From positions 1 through 64,000 of the forward strand of contig NZ_JBGCUE010000003.1 of the NCBI RefSeq assembly GCF_041102575.1: a stretch of 64,000 bases of DNA. Reading direction: 5' to 3'. A program made the position numbers and the translations under genes. Numbering within the stretch: position 1 is the first letter of the stretch; every line of letters begins with the position of its first letter. Below, piece by piece: positions 32,501 to 40,585 of this stretch. The stretch comes from Tenuifilum sp. 4138str. Its GTDB lineage: Bacteria > Bacteroidota > Bacteroidia > Bacteroidales > Tenuifilaceae. The notes beneath the pieces were generated by a model, which was not told the origin of the DNA, did no database searches, and saw nothing but the letters and a program-made list of their open reading frames with translations.

Positions 32501-32855
32501 AAACCTTTTCCTGGTTCGCGATGGAAAGCTAATGGAGATCAAGGGCGACAGGTACTCCGTGGGTATGGCAAATGAGCTAGGACATAGTCAGTTCAGCAGC
32601 TACTTCATTCCAATCCAACCAAACGACACAATTTACATGTTTACCGATGGAATTGTCGATCAGTTTGGAGGCCCGGAGGGTAAGAAGTTCAAATACCGCA
32701 GGTTTAGACACCTTCTTTTGAGTAACTATATGAAGCCTATCGAATTGCAAAGGACTATTATTGAAAAAACTATTAACGATTGGATGGGTAACCTTGAGCA
32801 GGTTGACGATATGCTAATTATAGGTATTAAACCAGAGCTAAGCTGTATGTTCTAG
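29523..32855 (+). CDS. Periplasmic propeller sensor with cytoplasmic SpoIIE/PP2C phosphatase
   Basis: 1110 aa. A signal-like segment ends in SSVFAQ (residues 24-29). Repeated two-component-regulator propeller blades follow (such as GFLWIGTQDGLCRYDGYDF, recurring W-[IV]-G-[TS] strands) to about residue 690, then a Y_Y_Y-like domain (SEGDYELRIMGSN), one transmembrane helix (about 800-820), a short coiled coil, and a SpoIIE-type PP2C domain. Metal-binding Asp residues are in VSGDFYW, AVVDCTGHGVPGAFMS, FTDGIVDQFGG and QVDDMLIIGI. I infer that an extracytoplasmic ligand controls Ser/Thr-protein dephosphorylation inside; the target is unknown because no anti-sigma antagonist pair is adjacent. Confidence 0.88.
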   Translation: MGLSRLDKKLLPSCVAALLLAATSSVFAQRVNVTLFNSDNGLPQSFVNALIQDSLGFLWIGTQDGLCRYDGYDFVVFNNNPYDSLSLSNNYVNHLVEGVNGELWIATRSGLNRFNRKTGKVKVYYNQANNPRSLSSNMILRVYRDRSNRIWVKTIDALHLYNPTTNDFTRFPHFNDIFNISQTSDLSPIFEDSNERLWVGTKDGLFYFDKERLVFKRYSEDPANPNSIWGNRVNAITEGLNGKLLIGTDKGINEFDFRTQKFRRVILTLNDPSNKSLTTGIQFLGYDNDSSLWVGSVGGLGKLLPNGTFIKNNSIYSNNLPVNILNVSTVLRDRTGVLWIGSQTGLVKVNPFEHRIGGYSKDPNGRNLFSNNVVASVLENTDGNIWVGTWGSGLHIFSPTTGENRHYWSGGGNYIPNDFIHSLYQTRDGRVLVGTRNGVFQYLPSSRQFVDFFERNNVYVGDLFKNNRVYSITEDLQDRVWFATRQGLHCLKGGNLISFYARRGDSLSLPGNEVYDVVADKNANVWVATISGLCRISADLRTIEKFSFNGNKSTLPFEVLCLYIARNETVWVGTTSGLFWINPKGKNVLHSVVLPDVKIRLINDILEDDRGRFWISTNKGLVLYNPLSNLVKVFNNSDGLFSNELNINASFKNSKGRMYFGSIDGVNVFHPDSIPTNKVAPNVCITYIQVYSKSGNTEIIPYQLNYLKIPDDFSNLTFTIAALDFVQPNKNSYRYQLVGHDSRWVELGNTNKITFSNLSEGDYELRIMGSNSDQVWTTEYKSLRIRAVAPWWRSRIAKWIYGVIVLISLLVWAIRRNKHLREINRLLNERETVLEELRLQKDELAFKNKNITDSINYAKRIQESMLPSISRFKEYVPESFVIFKPKDIVSGDFYWVNETRNKTFIAVVDCTGHGVPGAFMSIIGIELLRNITNVEGVDDAAEILNRLSVAIHNTFATSNLETTEGIKVKDGMDVSFCVIDKEYNMLQFAGAFSNLFLVRDGKLMEIKGDRYSVGMANELGHSQFSSYFIPIQPNDTIYMFTDGIVDQFGGPEGKKFKYRRFRHLLLSNYMKPIELQRTIIEKTINDWMGNLEQVDDMLIIGIKPELSCMF

Positions 32856-32903
32856 TATTGTTTACTGGTGATAATGCCTAAAATTCCGGTTCTATTTACT
32901 CTT

Positions 32904-34334
32904 TTACTTTACCCCATGCTGCTTTCGTTTCTGGTCCAAACCCCATGTCCAGAAACAACCACCACCGCTCGATTCCGGAATGCTTAACTTTTTCTTTTTT
33001 TGCTTACAACCCCAGAACAGGTTAAAGCCAAACCTTAGGTTTGCATTTCGTACCCTTTCCGGGTAGAATGGGGCAAGCAGGTTATCGGCAAGAATGTAAA
33101 ACTGAAAGCTTTCACCCCCAATGTTAAAAGCGGCTCCAATGTTGGCAAAAGAGCCGTTCATCACAGAGTAGGTTAATGAAACCGATGAACCTTTCTTGGC
33201 CATAGCAATGGCCGATAGGGTTAGTCCTACCACGGGTCTGCCCGGATACCACTCGGTTCTTACATGTGCACCCGCAAGTAGTTGTGGGGTAAATGCGTAA
33301 GTGCCTCCAAAATAGGCTTTAGGGTTTAAAAATGACACAAAGCTACCGTTTGAGTGCTGGAATTGAACCTGGTTGTTTATGGAATCGGCAAGCATGTCGA
33401 TATAGGCGTCGGGGTTGGTAAGGTCGGCAGGGGTGGCACCACGGTAAACAAAATGGCCATCGTTGGTAAAGCGCGAGGTGCTTTTGAGCCACCATATAAA
33501 TCCTAAGTCCAGAATGCTACCACTCCATGTAATAGGGTCGTTGGGCTTTACAAAGCCCAAGTCGAATGCAAGCCCCGGATTGCTGAAGTTAAGGGAGAAT
33601 GGCAATGGGCTAAATGCCCCTGCGCTAACTCCGGTAACATTCCCTGCAGCATCGGTAGTTACCCCTATGGGGTAAGCTACGTTTACCTGTGGATTCCAAC
33701 GGGCATTAATATTGTGGGTTAAGGCATCTATCTCAATATCAACGCTATTCCTTTTGGTGTAAAGGCCTGCAAGACCGAACAGAATTTTGGCATGGGCGCC
33801 AACAAGCACATCGCCACGTAACCGGGTGGAGTAGCCAAATGAAAACTCCCTGTAGTAAAAGCTGTTTAGGCCGGGATTGGAGGTTACTAGCCCATTGCCC
33901 ACGTACTGCGTATTCCCGTTAGCAAAAAGCGACATCAAACGTTTCGATACAAATAGCTTACTCTCCACTCGCTCAGTCCAGGCAAAGTTAAAGTACTGGT
34001 CGTTGTCGTACATAAATCCGAACGAAACGGGTGTGTAGTGGAGTTCCTCCGATAGGTAGTCCCAGCTATGCATTTGCCCAACAAGGGCAGGAAAGTTAAT
34101 GGTACCTGTTCCGTTTGCAATATCATTATAGGAATAACCGGTAGAGTTCAGGTTTAGGTGTAACGACGAAAGGAAAGGCACACCTACATATACCGGACAA
34201 TCAATCTGAACTGCTGGGTTTATTAGGTTCGATTGTGGTATGCGATGCATAAAGAAAAGCGAGTTGCTTTGCTGTGCCCATGCCAATGTATAAGCAAAAA
34301 ATAAAGCGGAGAGAGTGGTAAATCGCAGTAACAT
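32904..34334 (-). CDS. DUF5723 family exported protein
   Basis: 476 aa. A signal peptide ends near LAWAQQ. The rest is beta-rich with alternating aromatic residues and resembles the Bacteroidota DUF5723 family (SNSLFFMHRIPQSNLINPA start), whose members look like outer-membrane barrel proteins of unknown role. A Lys-rich patch (KQKKKK) and Gly-Gly-Cys occur near the C terminus. It begins only 3 bp after the lipoprotein gene upstream, so both are in one operon. Confidence 0.75.
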   Translation of the reverse strand: MLLRFTTLSALFFAYTLAWAQQSNSLFFMHRIPQSNLINPAVQIDCPVYVGVPFLSSLHLNLNSTGYSYNDIANGTGTINFPALVGQMHSWDYLSEELHYTPVSFGFMYDNDQYFNFAWTERVESKLFVSKRLMSLFANGNTQYVGNGLVTSNPGLNSFYYREFSFGYSTRLRGDVLVGAHAKILFGLAGLYTKRNSVDIEIDALTHNINARWNPQVNVAYPIGVTTDAAGNVTGVSAGAFSPLPFSLNFSNPGLAFDLGFVKPNDPITWSGSILDLGFIWWLKSTSRFTNDGHFVYRGATPADLTNPDAYIDMLADSINNQVQFQHSNGSFVSFLNPKAYFGGTYAFTPQLLAGAHVRTEWYPGRPVVGLTLSAIAMAKKGSSVSLTYSVMNGSFANIGAAFNIGGESFQFYILADNLLAPFYPERVRNANLRFGFNLFWGCKQKKKKLSIPESSGGGCFWTWGLDQKRKQHGVK

Positions 34335-34337
34335 ACC

Positions 34338-34997
34338 CTAATTATTTTTGATAGTTTTGAAATCGACACGTGCAGCCAGCTGTACTTTTAGCTTGTAACG
34401 GTCAAAATATTGGATATTCTGCTCAGTAACACCTTCTTCAGTAATTACCAATCCGGCCCTAACCACTGCTGTGGCCGCGTTTTGCCATAAGTCGATACGG
34501 TTTTGGTCAAAATCAACCTGATACGATTCAAACTTGGTGCCCACCACGTTGCCATTTGAGTATATCTCGGCTGCAGGAACACTGGCCGGTTGTGCAAACA
34601 GTGAGTCTAACTTATTTTGGCCGCTGTCAAGTATCCATATTTGGGCATTCCCTTGTAGTGGAAACTCGTTCCAAATGTTAACGCGTATCATTATGTAGCT
34701 AATCAGATCGGACTGATTGTAAACCTCATTTAGGTTAATTGCAAAGGTATCCTGTATGTAAACATAGTTGTGTTTTGCCCAGTCAGGAACATTCTCGGTC
34801 AGGTTTACAACTGGTACGCCAAGGGTTTCAAGCGATTTACTGAGATTAAATTCACCCTCACCAACCGGTAAGGAAATTGAAGGAGCAAAGCTTACCGTAT
34901 CGGGTAAAGGTTCAATGTTTTTTGTGCAGCACGTGAGGGATGTAATAAAAACAACCCATATGCTAGTTTTTACTCCAATTTTAAATATCATTCTCAT
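34338..34997 (-). CDS. Predicted lipoprotein, function unknown
   Basis: 219 aa. The N terminus has a hydrophobic segment ending in a lipobox-like SLTCC, so lipidation at one of the two adjacent cysteines is likely. The body is predicted beta-rich and matches no family I recognise. It precedes the DUF5723 gene with a 3-bp gap, suggesting that the lipoprotein and barrel-like protein act together in the outer membrane. A second ATG (34991) is an alternative start. Confidence 0.65.
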   Translation of the reverse strand: MRMIFKIGVKTSIWVVFITSLTCCTKNIEPLPDTVSFAPSISLPVGEGEFNLSKSLETLGVPVVNLTENVPDWAKHNYVYIQDTFAINLNEVYNQSDLISYIMIRVNIWNEFPLQGNAQIWILDSGQNKLDSLFAQPASVPAAEIYSNGNVVGTKFESYQVDFDQNRIDLWQNAATAVVRAGLVITEEGVTEQNIQYFDRYKLKVQLAARVDFKTIKNN

Positions 34998-35495
34998 TTA
35001 ATAGTGTTTTTCTTTAACTATAACGCAATGCAATCAGTTTTATGTTTCTATAACCCGTATTCGCCAGTTGAAAAACCTAATGATGAATCGACTAAAAAAT
35101 CTAATCATTCCGACTCAAAGTCACTCGTTTAACGCTTCACGTTAAACGAACTTAAGTTTTCTCTAACTTCCTCAACTCCATCACATTCCGATCATTTCGA
35201 TCATTCCGACTCATTCCGATTATTCCGCCCCAAAGTCACTCGTTTAACGCTTCACGGTTCACGTTTAACGCGCTCAAGTTTCCTCTAACTTCCTCTAACT
35301 TCCTCTACCTTCCTTTAACTTCTTCTTATTCCGATCATTCCGACTCATTCCGACTCATTCCTCTAAAACCACCCCCTCCCCATTTTTACCAGCCCAGTTG
35401 AGTTTTTAATTCATGGAACTTCGGTTTAACATTTTTATAAAGCATTGTAATTTACGATATTTGATTAAATGGTCAAGTGTGATGTTGATAAAAAA
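34998..35495. repeat. Non-coding region with duplicated low-complexity blocks
   Basis: About 500 bp without a gene. A 25-bp block (AAAGTCACTCGTTTAACGCT followed by TCACG) occurs at about 35117 and again at about 35232. Short pyrimidine-rich tandem units (TTCCTCTAAC, CATTCCGA/TCATTCCGAC) fill 35160-35360. The whole looks like degenerate intergenic repeat DNA. Confidence 0.6.
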
Positions 35496-35525
35496 TTGAA
35501 GCATAATGATAAATGGCTAACTTTG
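35496..35525 (+). promoter_or_regulatory. Promoter of the mutL operon
   Basis: TTG (35496-35498), 19-bp spacer, TAACTTTG (35518-35525), a full match to the Bacteroidota consensus. AAAGGAG (35534-35540) forms a Shine-Dalgarno site 9 bp before the ATG at 35550. Confidence 0.65.
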
Positions 35526-35549
35526 TAATTCTAAAAGGAGATTCAAGTC

Positions 35550-35828
35550 ATGGCAGGATTCAAGTTTTTTAGTATACCAAAGCCCAAGGGTTTTAGGTAT
35601 AAACCTATATACTACAATGAGCAAAAGGAGGAGATGCGTGAGCGTGAGGAACGGATTAGGAAGGAATTGGGGCTCACCGATAAGGATAAACCTTTTGTTC
35701 CAAGCATCAGGGGGCAGTTTCAACGCGCACGAAAAATTAGTAGACCCTCGAGCGGGCAGTCGAATATCAGGTTATTGATTATTATTGCAATTCTTCTGCT
35801 AATCAGTTACTTCGTATTTTTCCGCTAG
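35550..35828 (+). CDS. Small C-tail-anchored protein upstream of mutL
   Basis: 92 aa. A Lys/Pro/Tyr-rich N terminus (FFSIPKPKGFRYKPIYY) is followed by a charged helix (KEEMREREERIRKELGL) and a single C-terminal membrane helix (about residues 73-91). Function unknown; it reads as a conserved small Bacteroidota protein. It has its own promoter and Shine-Dalgarno site, and its stop is 1 bp before the mutL ATG, so it leads the mutL operon. Confidence 0.75.
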   Translation: MAGFKFFSIPKPKGFRYKPIYYNEQKEEMREREERIRKELGLTDKDKPFVPSIRGQFQRARKISRPSSGQSNIRLLIIIAILLLISYFVFFR

Positions 35829-35829
35829 T

Positions 35830-37662
35830 ATGGCCGATGTAATTCAACTGTTACCCGATTCCATTGCCAATCAGATTGCTGCGGGCGAGGTGGTTCAGCG
35901 TCCGGCCTCGGTGGTTAAGGAACTCCTGGAAAACTCCATCGATGCTGGGGCTCGTAATATCAACCTAATTGTCAGGGAGGGTGGTAAAGGTTTAATTCAG
36001 GTGATTGACGATGGGGTGGGAATGAGCGAAACCGACGCAAGGCTTTGCTTTGAGCGCCATGCCACCTCCAAGATTCGCGAGGCAGCCGACCTCTTTAACA
36101 TCCGAACCATGGGTTTTAGGGGCGAGGCACTGGCATCCATTGCTGCTGTTGCCGAGGTTGAGCTACGAACCCGCCGGGCTGTTGATGAGGTTGGAACGGA
36201 GGTTAACATTTCGGCTTCGGAACTTGTTAACCAGCAGCCGGTGGCCTGTTCTATCGGCACCCAAATTGCGGTTAAAAATCTCTTTTTCAATGTGCCCGCA
36301 AGGCGCAAGTTCCTTAAAAGCGATTCCGTGGAGCTTAAGCATATTATAACCGAGTTTCAGAGGGTTGCATTGGCCTACCCCGAAGTGGCTTTCAGTTTGA
36401 GTCACAATGGTTCAGAACTCTACAGGCTGCCAGCATCGGGATTGAAGCAAAGGATTATTGGCCTATTTGGCAAGACCATAAACCAACACCTTGTGGATTG
36501 CTCCACGCAAACATCAATAGTTAATATTGGTGGTTATATAGGTAAGCCCGAAGGGGCTAAGAAAACTGCAGGCGAACAGTTCTTTTTTGTGAATGGCCGT
36601 TTCATGAAGAACCCTTTCCTGCACAAGGCTGTGTTGAACGCATATAACCGCTTACTACCACCCGATACCTACCCCTCATATTTCATTTACTTTGATATCG
36701 ATCCGCAGTCCATTGATGTTAACATACACCCCACAAAAACCGAAATTAAGTTTGAGGACGAGCGAATGATCTGGCAGATATTACATGCTGCTGTACGGGA
36801 ATCGCTTGGGAAATTCTCTGTGGTGCCTCCAATCGATTTTGATTCTGCTCCAGGATTCGATATCCCATACCTTCCCAAGAATGCACCGGTAACTTTTCCT
36901 ACCATTGACGTTGACCCCTCCTACAACCCTTTCGATGAGCATAACAGGAATGTTCGTAAGCCTCATAGCGCCGATAAATCGCGTGAATCGGCAACCGGCT
37001 GGGAGCAACTTTTTACCGATTTACCCCAGGATCCAACCCCTATTCAAACCCGAATCGAAACCTTTGAATCGGAAGGGATGCTGAGTAAAGCTCCCGAAAA
37101 CACCAACCGTTTTTACCAGTTTAAGGGCAAGTACATACTTACCACCGTAAAGTCGGGGCTGATGTTGATTGATCAAAAACGTGCTCATGAGCGCATACTT
37201 TACGAGCAGTATATAAGCGGCATGCAAGCCGATATAAACCTGAAACAGCGCGAGCTGTTTCCACAGGCCATTGAGCTGCTACCTGCCGACTTTGAGCTGC
37301 TGATGAGCAAGGCCGATGAGCTGTCGCGTTTGGGTATGGAAATCAGCAACTTAAACCACAACACAATAAGCGTGAATAGTATGCCGGTTAGCTCATCGGT
37401 TACCGATCCCGCAAAGCTGGTTGAAAACCTGCTTGCCATTATGCACGAGAACCAAGCCCTACCGTTCGACGATGCTAAACATCGCATTGCGCTTACCATG
37501 GCCAAAGCATCGGCTATTGGATACGGTAAACAGTTAAGTCAGTTTGAAATGCAGGAGATAGTCGATAAACTTTTTGCATGCCATGAACCAAACCTTACCC
37601 CTGATGGCAAAAAGATAATTATAATACTTGAATTGGACGATATTGACAGCCGGTTTAAGTAA
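35830..37662 (+). CDS. mutL: DNA mismatch repair protein MutL
   Basis: 610 aa; ATP-dependent mediator between MutS recognition and strand incision. GHKL ATPase motifs: ELLENSIDAGA (about residues 33-43), DDGVGM, FRGEALASIAAVAE and GTQIAVKNLFFNVPARRKF. The C-terminal dimerisation/endonuclease domain has DQKRAHERILYE in place of the common DQHAxHE, keeping Asp and both Glu but changing His to Lys, and ends with ACHEPNLTPDGKK. A linker (about 340-420) is poorly conserved. Confidence 0.96.
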   Translation: MADVIQLLPDSIANQIAAGEVVQRPASVVKELLENSIDAGARNINLIVREGGKGLIQVIDDGVGMSETDARLCFERHATSKIREAADLFNIRTMGFRGEALASIAAVAEVELRTRRAVDEVGTEVNISASELVNQQPVACSIGTQIAVKNLFFNVPARRKFLKSDSVELKHIITEFQRVALAYPEVAFSLSHNGSELYRLPASGLKQRIIGLFGKTINQHLVDCSTQTSIVNIGGYIGKPEGAKKTAGEQFFFVNGRFMKNPFLHKAVLNAYNRLLPPDTYPSYFIYFDIDPQSIDVNIHPTKTEIKFEDERMIWQILHAAVRESLGKFSVVPPIDFDSAPGFDIPYLPKNAPVTFPTIDVDPSYNPFDEHNRNVRKPHSADKSRESATGWEQLFTDLPQDPTPIQTRIETFESEGMLSKAPENTNRFYQFKGKYILTTVKSGLMLIDQKRAHERILYEQYISGMQADINLKQRELFPQAIELLPADFELLMSKADELSRLGMEISNLNHNTISVNSMPVSSSVTDPAKLVENLLAIMHENQALPFDDAKHRIALTMAKASAIGYGKQLSQFEMQEIVDKLFACHEPNLTPDGKKIIIILELDDIDSRFK

Positions 37663-37715
37663 ACCCTAAACATTTTCTGATTACTAATGTTAACTCAATT
37701 CATAACACTAATAAG

Positions 37716-38540
37716 ATGATATTCGGAAACAGAAATATTTTTAGCTCAACGCCCCCTGTGGTGATGAACCTAATTATGATTAACGTGGTAATGCTGGTAG
37801 TAACCTGGGTGATGGCAAACACGTTTGGAATTGATTTAAATCGTATTCTTGGTGTTTATCCCCCGGGCTCACCTAACTTTCGCCCTTACCAGATTGTTAC
37901 CCACATGTTCATGCATGGTGGATTATTTCACCTCTTCTTCAACATGTTTGCCCTTTGGATGTTCGGTCGAATCCTGGAACAGGTTTGGGGTAGCCGCCGC
38001 TTTTTTATCTACTACATGGTAACCGGCCTAGGGGCAGTAACCATACATCTTTTGGTTAACTACCTCCACATTTCAGCTATCCAGAACGATGCTATGGCCA
38101 TGCTAAACACCCCGTCGCCCGATGCTTTTGCTGCATTTGTTACCCGCCATTTCCCTGAATACTACGATCAGGTTTATGCCCAGTTTCTGGATAAATGGTA
38201 CTTGTTCCCAAACAGCCCGGTTTATGCCGATCAGGCTGCTGAATATACCCGTCAACTGATTGCGCTGCAGCAGGGCATACCAACCGTTGGAGCTTCCGGT
38301 GCAGTTTACGGTGTGCTGCTTGCCTTTGGGGTTCTGTTCCCAAACACTGTACTGATGTTGCTTTTCCCACCTATCCCGATTAAGGCTAAGTGGATGGTAA
38401 TTATTTACGGCGGTTTGGAGCTATACTTGGGTTTAACCCAACCCGGGAGTAGTATTGCCCACTTTGCTCACCTGGGTGGTATGATTTTTGGCTTTATTCT
38501 CATCAAGCTTTGGCAAAGGCGCACCGATGTATTTTATTAG
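37716..38540 (+). CDS. Rhomboid-family intramembrane serine protease 1
   Basis: 274 aa, about six membrane helices. The catalytic Ser lies in GASGAVYG and the catalytic His in AHFAHLGGMIFG. HMFMHGGLFHLFFNMFALW supplies the conserved L1-loop/His-Asn region. An insert of roughly 60 residues between helices 3 and 4 (about 115-180) distinguishes it from the second copy. It lies in a run of same-strand genes with the next rhomboid and mutL. Confidence 0.9.
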   Translation: MIFGNRNIFSSTPPVVMNLIMINVVMLVVTWVMANTFGIDLNRILGVYPPGSPNFRPYQIVTHMFMHGGLFHLFFNMFALWMFGRILEQVWGSRRFFIYYMVTGLGAVTIHLLVNYLHISAIQNDAMAMLNTPSPDAFAAFVTRHFPEYYDQVYAQFLDKWYLFPNSPVYADQAAEYTRQLIALQQGIPTVGASGAVYGVLLAFGVLFPNTVLMLLFPPIPIKAKWMVIIYGGLELYLGLTQPGSSIAHFAHLGGMIFGFILIKLWQRRTDVFY

Positions 38541-38622
38541 TGTTGATATTTAGCCAAAAATCGGTTAACTTTACTAATACCTTTAAAGCTCGTTTTTTTG
38601 AACGGTTAAACATTTTTGTGTT

Positions 38623-39498
38623 ATGTCTATTTGGGGTGAGATTAAGAGTTCGTTTCGGCTGGGTAGCAACCTTACCCGGCTTATCTATATCAACCTTGGT
38701 GTATTTTTACTTTTTGGATTGCTTAGGGTTTTCCTTTTTCTCTCTGCAAGTTCTTCGGGCTGGATAACAGGTTTTATGGCAGTGCCGGCCAACCTTCAAT
38801 CGCTCATGGTTCGCCCATGGACTATTGTAACCTACATGTTTTACCATGAGGATTTTTTGCATATTCTCTTTAACCTGCTATGGCTTTACTGGTTTGGCCA
38901 GCTGTTTCTGCAATTCTTTGCCCAGAGGCAGCTCACATGGGTTTACCTGCTTGGCGGTATCAGTGGGGCTTTACTTTACATTTTAGCGTTCAACCTGCTA
39001 CCTCCATTTAAAGGCTATGCTGAGGTATCGTTAGCCTTGGGCGCATCGGCTTCGGTGCTAGCCGTGGTTATTGCAGTGGCAACACTTCAGCCCAACTTTA
39101 CTGTTTACCTGCTTTTTCTTGGTGCAGTAAGGCTCAAGTACCTTGCCCTTGCCACCGTTGTCATCGATATCATTAGCATCCCTGTTTCCAACGCTGGAGG
39201 GCATATTGCGCACCTTGGTGGAGCCCTGTTTGGCTTCATCTACGTTGTTGCTCTGCGTAGGGGAACCGATTTGGCTAAGCCATTTTACAGCATTAGCAGC
39301 ATTAGGTTTCCAAAACGGAACCGAATGAAGGTAACTTACCGCAGCCATAATGCCGATTACGACTACAACTACCGTAAAGCACAAAAGCAAAAGCAGATTG
39401 ATGATATCCTCGATAAGATTGCCCGCTCCGGCTACGATAGCTTAACCAAGGAGGAAAAGGATATTCTGTTTAAGGCCAATAACAGGAACATTAATTGA
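38623..39498 (+). CDS. Rhomboid-family intramembrane serine protease 2
   Basis: 291 aa. The nucleophile motif is GASASV rather than GxSG, retaining the Ser; the His is in GGHIAHLGGALFG. YMFYHEDFLHILFNLLWLYW is the His/Asn-containing helix. A cytoplasmic C-terminal extension of about 80 residues, Lys/Asp-rich, ends the protein (SLTKEEKDILFKANN). It overlaps the following gene by one base, so translation is coupled. Confidence 0.88.
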   Translation: MSIWGEIKSSFRLGSNLTRLIYINLGVFLLFGLLRVFLFLSASSSGWITGFMAVPANLQSLMVRPWTIVTYMFYHEDFLHILFNLLWLYWFGQLFLQFFAQRQLTWVYLLGGISGALLYILAFNLLPPFKGYAEVSLALGASASVLAVVIAVATLQPNFTVYLLFLGAVRLKYLALATVVIDIISIPVSNAGGHIAHLGGALFGFIYVVALRRGTDLAKPFYSISSIRFPKRNRMKVTYRSHNADYDYNYRKAQKQKQIDDILDKIARSGYDSLTKEEKDILFKANNRNIN

Positions 39499-40580
39499 TG
39501 CTCATTGTAAGGCTAATCCATCGGATTTTGGTGGGGGTAAATGTACTTTTTGCCCTCTTGCTGGTGCTTACCTATGTGAGCGTTTACATTAACCCTGAAG
39601 ATTTTTGGTTTGCTGCGCTATACGGATTGCTTTACCCTTTCTTTCTGATAGTAAACCTACTTTTTCTTTTTTACTGGATTTTTCGGTGGCGAAAGTTAGT
39701 TTTCATTTCACTTGCAGCCATTCTGCTTGGCGTTAGCCATTTCAATGGCTTTATTCGCTTTCCGTATGGGAGTGCTGCAAAGGGTTCCAATCCTGATTTA
39801 AGGGTGATGACTTACAATGTAAACCTTTTCAGGCTTTACTCGTGGTCAAAGCTAAAACCCTCATATTCCGATATACTAACTCATATTAAGGACAACGACT
39901 TTGATGTGGTTTGCCTGCAGGAGTTTTACCTTAGGGAGGGCAAACTGAGCCATCTTGATGTTGAGCAGATGTCAGGGATGAAGGTTTATTCCTCATTCAT
40001 ACTTAGGCGGCCATCGTCGGCTTACGGCTTGGCCATTTTAACCAATCAACCTGTTGTGAGTGTGGGCGAAATATCGTTTCCTAATTCTTTTAACGCATGT
40101 ATGTATGTCGATATAGTTAAGGGAACCGATACCATTAGGGTTTACAACCTTCATCTGCAATCTACCCGATTAAAGGAGCGTAACTTTAATTTTTTGCTTC
40201 GTAATGAGTTTAAGCTCGATAGCAAGAACTACGATGAGCTAAAGGATTTACTCAGCCGATTAGGCGTTGCCTTTACAAAGCGGGCCCGCCAGGTGAATAT
40301 GGTGGTTGAACACATGCGTACTTGCCGTTATCCCATTATTATTTGCGGCGACTTTAACGATTCGCCCGTATCGTACACCTATCACACCCTAACGGCTTCC
40401 CTACACGATACATTTAAAGATGCAGGTAGCGGGGTTGTGGTCACCTTCAGCGGCCTGTGGCCCTCGTATCGAATCGATTATGTCTTACGGAGCAGACAGT
40501 TCCGAACCGTAACCTACCAAAGCCCACGACTGAGGTACTCTGACCATTTCCCGGTTATTGTTGAACTGCAACTACAGTGA
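39498..40580 (+). CDS. Endonuclease/exonuclease/phosphatase family membrane protein
   Basis: 360 aa from the ATG at 39498 (a TTG one codon earlier is possible). Two to three N-terminal membrane helices (about residues 1-90) precede an EEP-fold domain: MTYNVNLFR, VVCLQEFYL (metal-binding Glu), YNLHLQST (His), CGDFNDSPVSYTY (Asp/Asn) and YSDHFPVIVEL (catalytic Asp-His). The domain probably faces the periplasm or outside. Substrates in this family include DNA, phosphoinositides and sphingomyelin; none can be assigned here. Confidence 0.85.
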   Translation: MLIVRLIHRILVGVNVLFALLLVLTYVSVYINPEDFWFAALYGLLYPFFLIVNLLFLFYWIFRWRKLVFISLAAILLGVSHFNGFIRFPYGSAAKGSNPDLRVMTYNVNLFRLYSWSKLKPSYSDILTHIKDNDFDVVCLQEFYLREGKLSHLDVEQMSGMKVYSSFILRRPSSAYGLAILTNQPVVSVGEISFPNSFNACMYVDIVKGTDTIRVYNLHLQSTRLKERNFNFLLRNEFKLDSKNYDELKDLLSRLGVAFTKRARQVNMVVEHMRTCRYPIIICGDFNDSPVSYTYHTLTASLHDTFKDAGSGVVVTFSGLWPSYRIDYVLRSRQFRTVTYQSPRLRYSDHFPVIVELQLQ

Positions 40581-40585
40581 AGTTG

